From Zygnema cylindricum (lineage: Eukaryota; Streptophyta; Zygnematophyceae; Zygnematales; Zygnemataceae), in contig JBBHKE010001071.1 in NCBI GenBank assembly GCA_037447655.1, positions 186,001 through 250,000 on the forward strand: 64,000 nucleotides of DNA. Direction: 5' to 3'. Below, in pieces: positions 24,101-35,139 of the stretch; positions within the stretch are counted from its first letter, which is position 1; the number at the start of each line of letters is the position of its first letter. The notes below the pieces were generated by a model that was given only the letters and a program-made list of their open reading frames with translations, made no database searches and was not told where the DNA came from. The translations under genes were made by a program, and so were the position numbers.

Positions 24101-25400
24101 GCTTATCCTCCCAGTTCAGCTTTGTGACAATGAAGTCTCCCCGGCGTCGTGATGTTCTCCTTGTAACATTGAGGCCTCAATACTACTTGCTATTTTTTTC
24201 TGTTCATGCTTTATTTTGGCAGTTGCAAAAGATTTCTACACGTATCTCTCTTTAAGTGCCAGTGGAAAGTAACCGTTTTGAGTCTCTCATATTTTGCATC
24301 ATCATTTTGGAAATTTTGGCCAGAAATGAGTTAGTATGTTTATCATGGGTAATACTGGTGCCTGAATGTACAGAGGAGGTACGGCCAGAGAGTATGGAGA
24401 AGGTGATGCAGCACATCAGCCAAGGGGGAGTCCCTTCTCAAGTATCAGGTCCAATTGCTAATTGCAAACGTTTTCTTGGTTTTTTTTTTTCTTGTCAACA
24501 CATCTTCAAAGTATTAATGTGATTTGCTGACTGTTATCAATGTATTGGACGCAGCTGTAAATTGACCTTTGTATAGCTACTAGGATTTTGATCTTAAATA
24601 TGGAAATAATTAGCTAAGCAATGTGAACTTATTTAATATTTCTGGTCAACACAATTGGCTTCCACACAACTTGTTATTTTTTAGTGGTTGTTATGATAAT
24701 GGGCAGTTTTTCTTGCACTGTTTTTTCGGCACTGACTGTTTAATGTATTTGTCGACAACCTTGGAAAGACAAGTTTTTTGTAGTGCTTTTTTGAATTGGG
24801 CAGTCCCTTAGGGAATGAAATTATCGTCTCATCTCTCTACTTTATGTCTTGCAACTTGACTATGAACGAATTACAAAGGACGTAGCCCTATCATACAGCA
24901 GTCCGTTACCGGAAGATAGTCTCGTGCTTAACAGTTGGAAGCCGAGAATGTGTCAGTGCTCTAGTAAATACTATGTGCTTCATTCACACTGGGGATATGT
25001 AAACAGATGCTTCAAAACAAAAAGGTGCTGTTTCCGAGCCCACTCGGGATGGGGGTATTTTCAAACCAGGCTATTGGCAACCTCCTGATAATGCCCGAAG
25101 GTACATTTTTTGTTTCCCCTTGGGAAGTCCACAAATCTTCTATGCGAGGAAAGGTCGCTTAGTTGCTATGACAAATATGACATGGCAATGAAACGTTGTT
25201 GCATCTGTGAATTTTTACTTTCCACTCAGTCATGAGGTTAGCTGTATTTTCATAAAGTAATCGAGTCATACAGTAATACTAGGTAGATATTAAAGAATGT
25301 ATGGACAGATTGAACAATATTATATCCGACAGTTTAGTCATGTTTATTTGCAGCTTTGGTGAAATGGTGGGTGCCTCCGATTTGTCGTGTTTGCAGATAG
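21147..25400 (+). CDS. NDUFAF2: NDUFAF2-like (B17.2-like) mitochondrial complex I assembly factor
   Basis: Chaperone-like paralogue of the complex I B17.2 subunit, acting in late assembly of mitochondrial NADH dehydrogenase. Eight exons: 21147-21273, 21443-21499, 21831-21883, 22315-22366, 23656-23721, 24374-24448, 25007-25100 and 25397-25400; all phases fit, giving 175 residues (human about 169). Exon 1 has VDLAGNRYFRQPQ, exon 2 SERRWVKYNGHPDPRVLP, exon 3 VEWTSWLSHTRSDAPTLE: the order G-N-(K/R)-Y-(F/Y), (K/R)R-V, P-x-EW-x-W-L/I of the family. Exon 5 is charged (LQAEEEKRRFRAMSLKQ). Exon 7 ends GGIFKPGYWQPPDNAR, like the family's C-terminal F-x-PG-x-W. An in-frame TAA precedes the start. The stop TAG is formed just after the last junction. 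Acceptor 25007 has a weak pyrimidine tract; 25023 would also keep frame. Confidence 0.88.
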
Positions 25401-27393
25401 AAGAAGAGTGGACAACAATCTACTGGAGCCTGGCGTCTTAGGTAGAGAAGGTTCCATTAAGAAAAATGCCTCAAATGTCTGGTGAGTTTTCATAGTTTTT
25501 GTAGTAGTGAACTTCTGCTTTGCATATTGCCTATGGTCAATAAGGCACTCAGTTTTGGATATTTTTGTAGACAGCCAAATAGGCTCGACATGCGTCCTCC
25601 AAAGTACAGAAAGTTGTTTTTTTGCTGAAGGATGCTATCTTTTTCAGCTACCACAAAAGTGTGTTTAACAAGTTTAAATTGTATAATGGAACGCGTTAGA
25701 CTGTCGTCTTTGAACATGTCCAACCTTGCTGATGAGTGTGAGGCTACCTTTCTGTGTTTTTTCGTTTTAATTGCATGTAAATACTTCTGTTTCTTGCTTG
25801 TGCTGTACTAATCCAAACACGAGACATGTTCACATTCATCCTCATGATTTTCTGGCAGTTTGGGTTTTTATTGTCAATCAAATTCCATCTCTTATTGATA
25901 CAGAAGTTGGTGTAGGAATTACAGTGGATTTTTCGAGACAACCTCTCAATGACCAGTCGCACACATCGATGCACTTATCCATTAATGGGTACAATAGGAA
26001 AATGTTTATTGTTTCGACGTTTAAATTAGAGAACTTAGGTATTGCATGTTTATGGGAAACATTTGGTAATTCAGGTAGTAATATACACAAGCCAAGTAGC
26101 TGGTCACTTTTTAGTTCAAATTATAAGCTTTAAATAAAAACGGGTGATGGCTGACCATCTGCGTACTTAAAAGCACAAAATGAAAGTGAAAATACCACAC
26201 GAGATAATACAACAAAAACCAAAAACATTGCGAAAAAAATGATTAAAGAGGACAAGCTGAGGGCATATAGTTATATAAGCATTTTTCAAGGTTTTATTTG
26301 TATTCAGATCATCATCAACTATTAGTCATCAAACGTCGTTGCCCATTCTGAAGCCAAATTTTTAGTGATGTGTGGTGTAACGTTTTGCTCTCTATAGTTG
26401 CCGATACCCTACAGGTCAGTAATGTAGCACCAAAATCGAGTGTGCATCAGACTGCCACTTTTTGTGCTGCACTATCCGTAGTGCGAGACGCTAAGCTTCC
26501 ATTGAAGTATGTAGAGTACTGTCTTAAGATGCACGATGTATTGCAGGTTTGCACGGTATATTGCAGATTTTAACAGTAGCAATTTTGTCACTGCTATTCT
26601 TGTTACCACCCGGATGTCCACGGTTGGATGAGCCTTCATCCAATGGAAATTAAGAAGTTGTCAAGCCTTTCGAAGAAGTTGAAAGTATGAGTTTATTGCT
26701 CTAGGAATCGAGGTGTGCGCTTGATACCTTCAAGGCTGCGCTCCATTGGCTCTAAAAAGCGCCTACCTTGGGTCATGAAATGTACTATTTGCGCAATTAC
26801 CCATTTGGTGCGTCCATTGCAGGACAGGGTTATAACCTCGACCAATTAGAAGTCACGCGTGGCCTTCACAAACGACGTGGAATCGAAACATATATGAAAA
26901 TATATATGGGGGATAAATAAAAAATCTTGTGTGCGGTTGAAAATTGAAACGAAAGGTGGCCTCTAGCTCCAAATGTTTGTTGAGCGCAATGTCGCAAGAA
27001 ACTGCAGAAAGACTATATCAGGTATCAAAGATCTCAGTTAACATGTCAGGTCTCGTGGGTGTAGCCCCTTTTTTGGAGGCCGCTTCATTCCCGACCAGGA
27101 TGCCAGTATGCAATAGTACATGTGCAGAAACATGGGTTCCGTAGGGTACGTACGTCACCCATAGTTATATTTGTACCGTGCAAAAACGCCAAGTCCACTC
27201 AAAGGCAGTGAAGACCGTTAGATTGAAGACGTTGTGGGAGCTAAACGAAAATAGTCACGGCAATGATCAATTCCTATTTTTATTACAAGTATATGTTACA
27301 TAATATGCATAGACAATTACATTTATTCGTAATAGAGAGTGGCAAAATTTAAACCGTCGAAATCTACGATAGCTGGTACATGCGAAAACTGTA
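25401..27393. other. 3' flank of NDUFAF2-like gene; no further gene recognised
   Basis: 25401-25483 is followed by GTGAGT and may be a 3' UTR exon with its own donor. Beyond that only short unconvincing frames are seen. The stretch 26944-27144 is open but unlike any family I know. Confidence 0.5.
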
Positions 27394-27609
27394 CACCGTG
27401 TATCGCTATTAATGATAATATTTTTTTGCCACTTAAAACCTCTTTTCTCCGTATACGCTTGTCGAATAATGGATCCGACGGTTGCGATTGAATCCAAGAT
27501 TCCCACCTTCCGATTGGCGGTCTCAAATTGAAAATCACACAAGTGTTTACAGAGAAAAGATGTTTTAAGTGGCGAAAAAATTTATTAACACCAATAGCGA
27601 TACACGGTG
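27394..27609. mobile_element. Foldback MITE, CACCGCGAATCG family, about 216 bp
   Basis: Second copy of the 12996 element, with ends CACCGTGTATCGCTATTA and TAGCGATACACGGTG, flanked by TA. It shares CCACTTAAAACCTCTTTTCT and GACGGTTGCGATTGAA. Confidence 0.82.
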
Positions 27610-27678
27610 TACTGTAACGATACATACTTTAATGTAGCGTAGCGTGTGGAGCTGCGACTACAGTACTGTAATGTAGTG

Positions 27679-28142
27679 CAGAAGTCGCAAACGGTTAACC
27701 GAAACCGTAACCGACCGTTAACCGACCATCCGCGTCGGATCCGGAACGGATTCAGGTGCCAAATTTGGGGGGCCGGGCGGATTCAGGCGGTTGATTCACA
27801 GAAAAAAAAAAAAATCGGCTACGGTCGGGTAAGCAAAAAACGAAAAAAAATGAAAGTTTTGTACTGTCCATGCTATCCAACATTACTGTACTTTGTACTC
27901 TTGGTATCGTGGAAGGTATAAGGGAAATGTACCATTGATTTTGTACTTATTTGGGTACGGGCGGGTACGGGTAGTCGCGAGAAATCGAGTTTCGGTTAAC
28001 TTCTAATTCCGTAAACGCGTTTCGGTTAACGGTTAACAATTTAAGAGCGTGACATAACCCGGTCGGGCGTCGGGTACTCAGATTTGGAAAAAGAACAACG
28101 GTCGGTTTCGGTTATCTAAAATTTTGACTTTTGCGACCTCTC
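27679..28142. mobile_element. hAT-type MITE, about 464 bp, GGTTAACCGAAACCG type
   Basis: Perfect 8-base duplication ATGTAGTG at 27671-27678 and 28143-28150. Ends CAGAAGTCGCAAA and (reverse complement) GAGAGGTCGCAAAA. Subterminal CGGTTAACCGAAACCG and CGGTCGGTTTCGGTTA are inverted. Interior GC-rich, with GGGCGGGTACGGGTA strings. Confidence 0.82.
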
Positions 28143-28214
28143 ATGTAGTGTACCTTAAAAAGGAGCACCACTGTACACCACAGTATAGTGTTATTAGGAT
28201 TTGGCGCTACGCTA

Positions 28215-28752
28215 CACCGCGCATCGTTATTAGTGTCAAAGTCACTAATTTGGGTTCTTAAAATTTTGATTTTTTTCCTCAAATAGGATACATGATTTTA
28301 AATTTTCCTTGACGTTAATTGAGGTACAGTACAAAATAGCATAAAGAACTAAAGTTCAATAAGATCTAAATAGCGCGGTGTACGGTCGATGTCAAACCGT
28401 ACACAAAGTACCTTTTCAAGTGAAAATTTTACAAAAAATGAATAAAATCGGACGCGTACGCATAGGAACGTGCGCTAAAAAAACGGGATTGGTCTGACAC
28501 GTAAATTAGTCTGACATGTTCGGATATATAATTTTCACTACGGTGTACGATTTTTTATATTTTGTACGGATACATATAATAATGTATATAATCATACAGA
28601 AAATTTTCCATTTTTGCTGTTCCAAATTAGCGTTAACACTGAAATTAGAATAAACCTTTTTTTTTTTAATTTTCAAATTCTTAATTAGCGTCAATGACGG
28701 TATATTTACTTACACACTATTTAAACTTTGACACTAATAACGATGCGCGGTG
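28215..28752. mobile_element. Long MITE, CACCGCGAATCG family, about 538 bp
   Basis: Ends CACCGCGCATCGTTATTAGT and ACTAATAACGATGCGCGGTG, flanked by TA. AT-rich interior. A solo end (CACCGTGAATCGTTATTAG) follows at 28770. Confidence 0.8.
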
Positions 28753-28839
28753 TACTGACCTGTACAGTACACCGTGAATCGTTATTAGCCTTATGTACGC
28801 TATATCGGCACCCCAAAATTTTGACATTGATTATCGCGA

Positions 28840-29060
28840 TGTATATCGCAAAAATTGCATATCCGTACAGTCAGAGTACGGAAAACCGTACGAAAAAGAG
28901 TACGGGTTTTTGAAAAAAAAATTGTAAAATTTTCATTTTCGATTTATTTTCGATACGATATATCGGCGATATATTGGCGATATATCGCGATAATTTGAAA
29001 TTCGATATATCGAAGCGATATATCTAATATCGGGTACATGAAATTCGATATATATTGAAT
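28840..29060. repeat. Cluster of CGATATATCG-type short palindromes
   Basis: CGATATAT / TATCG strings occur about ten times in 220 bases (for example GATATATCGGCGATATATTG). It resembles a self-complementary simple repeat. No coding content. Confidence 0.7.
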
Positions 29061-30046
29061 ATCGGCAATGGGTCCTCGATACCCAACACTACTGTACAGT
29101 ATATTTCTTCGACTTGGGAGTCAAGAGCGGGCCGCTCGCACGCGAATCGTTCGTTGTCCGAGAGAACACAAGATTATGTCAGACGTCTACAGTACTTGGT
29201 CCTTGCGATCCCAGTCGCAGGAACACTCTGACAGAATCTCTTACCGCCCAGAGTCTGGGGGTTTGACATTGCGCGAATCGGACGGGCCATATCATTCCTC
29301 ACTCCTATGAAATGACACGTCAAGTACAGTATAGTTGTGATGCGATACCTTATGCACCACCAAAGACCCCCCTCAATATGCGATCAATAAATACAAAAGG
29401 GAGCTGTTGCACACACAGCCTAACTTTGGGCACGACACACCAAATCTGACACTTCTTTTAACGCCGTTTATGCCGCAGTCCTAAAAACGATTGCTGCTCC
29501 AAGGCGACAAAAACCCCCTCTGAAATATAATGTACGGCACCACTTGCCGTACCTTGTCGATCGAGCGTCTGAGATGTACTGTCTGACGGTCTCGGCCTCC
29601 ACGTGTACGGCTCGCGAGCAGCTGCTGGGCGTGACTGCCGGAGTCATGCCCTGTCTATAGAAGCGTCGCGGCCGCTCCAATTTGCCGTTGTCTCCTCCAC
29701 TCGCGGCTCTTCGACCCCGCGATTTTCACTTTTACGTACGTCTATTACTTTAATTTTTTTAATTTGCGGAACTTTATGGAAACGCTATATGTAGTAAGTT
29801 AGTAACTCCATAAAGAACGCATATTATACGTGGAAAATCCAGTAAGATACGCACAAAATAAGTTCCACCAGATGTAGAGTTTCCACACGCTTTCGCACTT
29901 TTGAACCATTGTACTTTTTGCCTCTTTCGCTCAACGTCTCTTTTTCTTGTTAGGGTTTCAGATTCGTCGGTGTTCCTATTCTCTTTCTTCCTTACGTTTC
30001 TTTCATTTTCTCTTGCATCTTTCTCTCTCTCTTTCCCTCTCCTCCC
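29061..30046 (+). promoter_or_regulatory. 5' flank and leader of the LEA_2 gene
   Basis: The last 70 bases before the start codon are pyrimidine-rich (CTTTCTCTCTCTCTTTCCCT), as in many plant leaders. No convincing TATA box. Nothing else recognised in this stretch. Confidence 0.4.
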
Positions 30047-31685
30047 ATGGCTGACCCCAAGCCTTCAACGGCTGGCCCTCGTAGTAATCCTTTGTACGGA
30101 GGTCCTGCAGCAGGCGGCACTAATGGAGTCGGTCGGACTCCCGCCTGGGCTAGACGATCCGGTCAACCGATGCCACGTGGTGGCGGTGGGAGTGGTACTT
30201 TCAGTGACGTGGCATCTACTCCCCCTGAGTCACCTGCTCGGGACCCCATGGATCTGCCCTATGCTTATTACACTGTTGAGACGCCGCCACACTCTGACGC
30301 CACTGGGGCTTCCCCGTACTATGCTCCTCCATACTATGTACAAACGCCAGCCATGTCCGAACCAGGATTTTCTAACTTTTCCTCTGTCAATTCCTCACCG
30401 GCGCGGTACGGCGCAGAGAGAGGCGGTGTCAACTATGCGTCCGATTCTGACACGCAGAGTCTGAGGGATGAGGGAGTTTCAAGAAAACAGCAGAGGACAA
30501 GCCGCCTTTCGCAGCCGTCGATCAGTCGAATCGACGAGGAGGATGAGTTTCCGGATCCTGAAAGAGATTCGCAGCGTTGGGTGAAAACTGTGACGTGTAC
30601 GGTGTGGATCATCTTAATGTTGTTGGTGCTCATTATCGGCGTTGCCGGGCTCGTGGCATGGAGCATTTGGAAGCCGGAAGAACCGCGCTACAGTCTGGCG
30701 GTAAGTGCTTGACAGGGATGGAGGATGAGGATGAGAGGATGGGAGCTACAGCTGTATGTCAGAGAAAGCGTGAAAGTGCTTCCTGAGGGTGAAAAGGTGT
30801 CTTGTTGGAAATAGATTTGTGTTGTTATCCTTTTTCATACTTGTGGAAAGTGAACAGGTATTTTCTTTGTGAGAATGTGAGGTTGTAGAATGCAGTGGTG
30901 ACAACAAGGGTTTGATATTTATGCCGGCGAGGTAAGCTTTGCAGGTGGGCTTCTTTAGTCTGAGCTTCCCTCCAAGATTTTTTTTTATGGCAATGTTATT
31001 TAGCGAAATCAGTTTTATGCTTTCTAGCTCGAGTCCCAATGTCTTCACATGAGTCTGTTGTAATCTATTAATCAGGGAGCGGGTGGCCATGTGTGGTTGG
31101 TTGCGCAGTTTTTGCAAGTAGAGCGTTTTCACCTGAAGTCAACTAGTTTCGACAAAGATGGTCTCAGCACTGCCTCTATTTACGGCAATATCACGGTTGT
31201 GATGAGTGTGAAAAATCCAAACGATAATTTTGTGTTTCGCCATCGCCGTAGCGCTCTGCAAATTGGCTATGGCCGTTTGCCATTGCTTACTGGAGAGGTG
31301 AGGCAATTGAATGTGGTTTTCTTTATTGCAGCACAGTCTAATGGGCTACAATATACTGGCTATCAATGCAGTGAGCTCATTGTACAGTCGGGTGATGTTT
31401 TTGTCTTTCCAGATGACACCCTTTGATCAACCTGCCTCTTCTCGAGTGAACTTTACAGCCTCCGTTTTTGCATGGAACCGACCACTTTATGGAGCTGGTC
31501 ACAGGTTCGTGGATGCTTGGGAAGGATCCTTTGTGAACCTCACTCTTAAGGCAACTCTCAGAGTCCGAGTCGATGTGGTTTGGAAAATCATCGGGTCTAA
31601 CTTTAATAAAGACATCCTTTGCACCGTTGGCCTGAACTCCACCACACTGGAATTCGTTTACAACACATGTAAAGGGGTTCTCTGA
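30047..31685 (+). CDS. LEA_2 / NHL-type single-pass membrane protein
   Basis: Three exons: 30047-30700, 31109-31297 and 31413-31685, all phase 0, giving 371 residues. Residues 1-178 are a disordered Pro/Ser/Gly/Tyr-rich cytosolic region (PYAYYTVETPP, SPYYAPPYYVQTP). A hydrophobic segment at about 181-207 (WIILMLLVLIIGVAGLVAW) follows basic and acidic residues, predicting type II topology. The rest is an LEA_2 domain: SIYGNITVVMSVKNPN, QIGYGRLPLLTGE, then MTPFDQPASSRVNFTASVFA and RVRVDVVWKIIGSNF. Family members (late embryogenesis abundant group 2, NDR1/HIN1-like) act at the plasma membrane or apoplast in stress and defence. The exact role is not known. Splice sites are canonical (GCG|GTAAGT, GAG|GTGAGG). 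The start ATGG follows the pyrimidine leader. The N-terminal tail is long for the family. Confidence 0.87.
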
Positions 31686-31827
31686 TGTGTGGGAATGGAA
31701 TAATAAATGTAATGCAAGCAGCTATAAAGGGCTTCAAAGTGGTCATGTATAGGGGAGGGTAGAGGATTTTTCCAGCGATGCTTTCAGCCTGTGAATTTGC
31801 AAAATGTCGGGCTATTCTAAATTGGAT

Positions 31828-31960
31828 TGGAGAGAGTGAGGGACAGAGAGAGGGGAAAGAGGGGAAGAGAGAGTGAGGGAGTGAGAGAGGGAGTGGGAGA
31901 GAGAGAGAGAGAGGGAGAGTGAGAGGGAGAGTGAGAGGGAGAGAAAAGCACGATACAGTG
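31828..31960. repeat. GAGAGG microsatellite 3' of the LEA_2 gene
   Basis: About 130 bases of GAGAGTGAGAGGGAGA-type repeat, about 140 bases past the stop codon, probably within or just after the 3' UTR. Confidence 0.85.
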
Positions 31961-34358
31961 ACCTTTCTAGGGTCTTGAGTTTATATAAGCGTATGTATCA
32001 AACTAGGGGACCCGGTGGATACACCTGCTATGCTATGCAGCTGGCACATAAAAGGCGATTAACGCATTTATTGAAGGTCTAGGTGGACGAGGGTTATTAT
32101 TCCGATGGCCAAGGTGGATTGTTTCAATCTTTGCCAATGATAAATGATTTGGCATTTTTCCAATCGTTGTTTGTTTTCATTGTTTTGGTTGCTAGACAAT
32201 TTTATATGTTGTGTTGGCAAGTTTTTTTAGACATTTTTCAGTCAAACGGGCAGGCTATTTATACCTTTTAATAGCAAGGACTTAATATGTCCATTTACAT
32301 CATCACTCTTTACCTCTTTGGACCGACTTTCAGATAGCTTTCTTGAACCAATGGATGATGTTAAAGACCCGTGGTTATGGGCTGTTACTTTTTTGTGATA
32401 GTGCAGTAAACACCCATGGTTTTCTTCCTTTTCAAAGGCATAATGCTGCTTTCATAAAGGGCAAAATGGTGAGTTTGTGATGTTATCCCAGGGGTGTTAT
32501 GTAGGAGAAATACATCATTATTGTTCTACTGGTATGTGTTTTTTGTACAATCCTCAGTCATTCTTATGCTCTTTTCATACTGGCGACGGGTTCTAAAACA
32601 AGTATTGGTAAAAGGAAGTTAGTGATCAGTGGTTGGGATTTGTTTTTTGCCAGATTGTCTAAAATTCCGGCGGTTATTTTACTAAAGATACATTGCGTGG
32701 TTTATTCAACAATGGTTTCTGTGTCTGGTCTTGATGGGTCTTTGAACAAGTTTGACTGGTTTGAAAGGCAAGTCTCACTGAGATTGTGAACACTCTTTAT
32801 CGCTCAAGCAATATCTGCACTTTGGCTTCTTTTGTACAGTTGTGATTCTGTTGCCTTTTATATGACAATCTGTCATTGTTGGACAGTGTGAAGTTTGCTC
32901 TCAAGCTTTTTAGTATGCAAGATGCCAAACCTTACTTGCACCTTGAATGTATCAAAATTACATTTGTTGTAGCTCCACACTGGGAAATATGCTGTGTGTT
33001 GTTGCATTATTTTTAGTTCATAGTTATACAGAAGAAATTCTTGAGTCTAATGTAGAGCTCTGCTATGCAGGCTCCATGTGGCCAGTAAAGCAATCAATGG
33101 CTGCCGCATGGTAGAAATAGAGACCTGTTGTTGTAGGTCTGTTTCAGTAAGGGTGCCTGTTAGAGCATTGGGGAAATCTCTAGTAGTACTTCAAATTTTC
33201 CTGGATATAAGTTCTTTCGACCTGATACAACTTGGACATGTAGGTTTATAAAATAGTCAGTTTCGAAACTTGAAATATAGCGTTTTAAAATTGCAAATCT
33301 GATGGGCGGTACTAATGCATGTATCTCAGTTTTCTTTAAGTTTTGTTTTTAGTGTTATAATATAGTAATAAATTTCAGAGGTTGCAGAATACTGGGGAAG
33401 AGTGACAGATATGTATCACCGAAAGTCTGCATAGTCATTGGTGGAAAAAAAATAGGTAATTATCCGTTATCAGTCTCTGTACAGTTTCCCCAGAGAACAA
33501 ACTTTGAGGTGGATTGCCAGTAACCCCCAAAGGAAGTGTAAAAATACCCTTCATTATCACACACAAATCTTATTTTTAAGTGTGTATCACTGTAATGTGT
33601 TGTATAGAGTTTGATGATGTATATTCGACATTCTTCTGTAGGCATTGAATGATAGTTTCTGCTAAGCGAAATAATTGAACCAGGCATAGCAATCACAGAA
33701 GAAAAACCACATTTACCATAGATCAACAAGAACCAAAAAATGGGCCGTCTATGCTGATTCTGAAGTTCAATCACAACAAAAGAAGGAAATGTCCTGATAC
33801 TTGGTCATTATCTGGCAAGCACAAGCCTTCTAAAAACTTTACCACTAGTCATTTTGGCTTTACCTTTCGTTCGTTTCCATGTACTTAGACGGTTTATCAT
33901 CGCACGTTTTAATACAGTTTACTATTACAAATTGGTAATTCCTTCATGCCATTTTCGTCTGTACTTGCACGCATAATATGCCTAGATTACAAATAGTAAA
34001 TATTTGTAGTACCAACTAAACAATCAGTCACCTTGTTGCAATGCAAATTTCCTTTTTGGAATAGGTCTCAATGGTAAAAAAATAAATAAAAAAAAATGAA
34101 CACTGGTTCAAATTACTAAATGAAAGAGGAACATCAGACAAACAGACCTCTAATTGAACAAGATACATAGTCACGAAGCAGAGGCGTATAGTGATTTGGC
34201 TGGGTCAACACATATGCGTGTATCGATAATGTTCGTATTTTATTTTTTATCCGCGTAGTGCCGATAATAATATCGTGACAGTTATTGATAATCGGTAACC
34301 ATATCGGCAGTTACTAAAGACAGTTACCTAACAATATTATCAGTACAGGTGTACAGTA
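31961..34358. other. Intergenic, no gene recognised
   Basis: AT-rich, with only short frames unlike known families. A TATCG-rich patch near 34215-34320 recalls the 28840-29060 cluster. Confidence 0.55.
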
Positions 34359-34556
34359 CACCGCCAATCGCTATTAGAGTCAAGGATTAAATAGCGTCAA
34401 AAAAAAATTAGTGTTATTGATTCTAATTTAGTGCCTGAGACGTGGCAGATTATGGTCCACGTACTTTAATAGCGTTATTAATTCTATTTCAGGTTTTGGG
34501 GTCAAAATTTAGGGGCACCGAATTAGCGTTATATACTCTAATAGCGATTGACGGTG
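34359..34556. mobile_element. Short MITE, CACCGCGAATCG family, about 198 bp
   Basis: Ends CACCGCCAATCGCTATTAGA and TCTAATAGCGATTGACGGTG, flanked by TA within TACAGTA on both sides. Confidence 0.8.
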
Positions 34557-34845
34557 TACAGTACAGTACTGTAGCGTTTGTTGACAGATCAGTTTCAGCA
34601 TACACACTGGACCATCCGATGTGGTTATATGTGACATATAACAGCACTACAGTAATACACTGCATGGGCGGTGTGCCCTATGGGCTAGCCAGCAACTAGG
34701 ATGGAGTGACAAGAACCGGCCAAAAGCTGTTGGACAGCGACATCAGCTGCCACGTGAGCCACATCGCATCGATCCTGGATATATCGGACCGATGCGTATT
34801 GGTCAATGCGTTTTGATACGCATGAATGACTCTTTTCTAAGATTA

Positions 34846-35055
34846 CACCTTGTGTTGCTATTAGTGTTAAATAACTTTTTCGCCACTTTAAATATATTTT
34901 CTCCGTACATACATGTCGTATTGTAGATCTGACGGTTACGATTGAAAGGTAAGGTTCCCAGCTTCCGCCAAAAATTGAAAATCGGACAAGTGCGTACGGA
35001 GAAAAGATGTTTTAAGTGGCAGAAAAAACATTAACACTAACAGCGATTCACAGTG
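34846..35055. mobile_element. Foldback MITE, CACCGCGAATCG family, about 210 bp
   Basis: Third copy of the 12996-type element. It has diverged ends (CACCTTGTGTTGCTATTAGT; GCGATTCACAGTG) but a conserved core (GACGGTTACGATTGAAAGGT; GGAGAAAAGATGTTTTAAGT). It ends only 85 bases before the hydroquinone reductase start codon. Confidence 0.8.
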
Positions 35056-35139
35056 TACCGTTTTGTTTGCAGTCATGACTATTTATGGTGACGCATCCCC
35101 ACATCCTGTTGCTTATGTCCATGTCACATAGTGGGCGAA

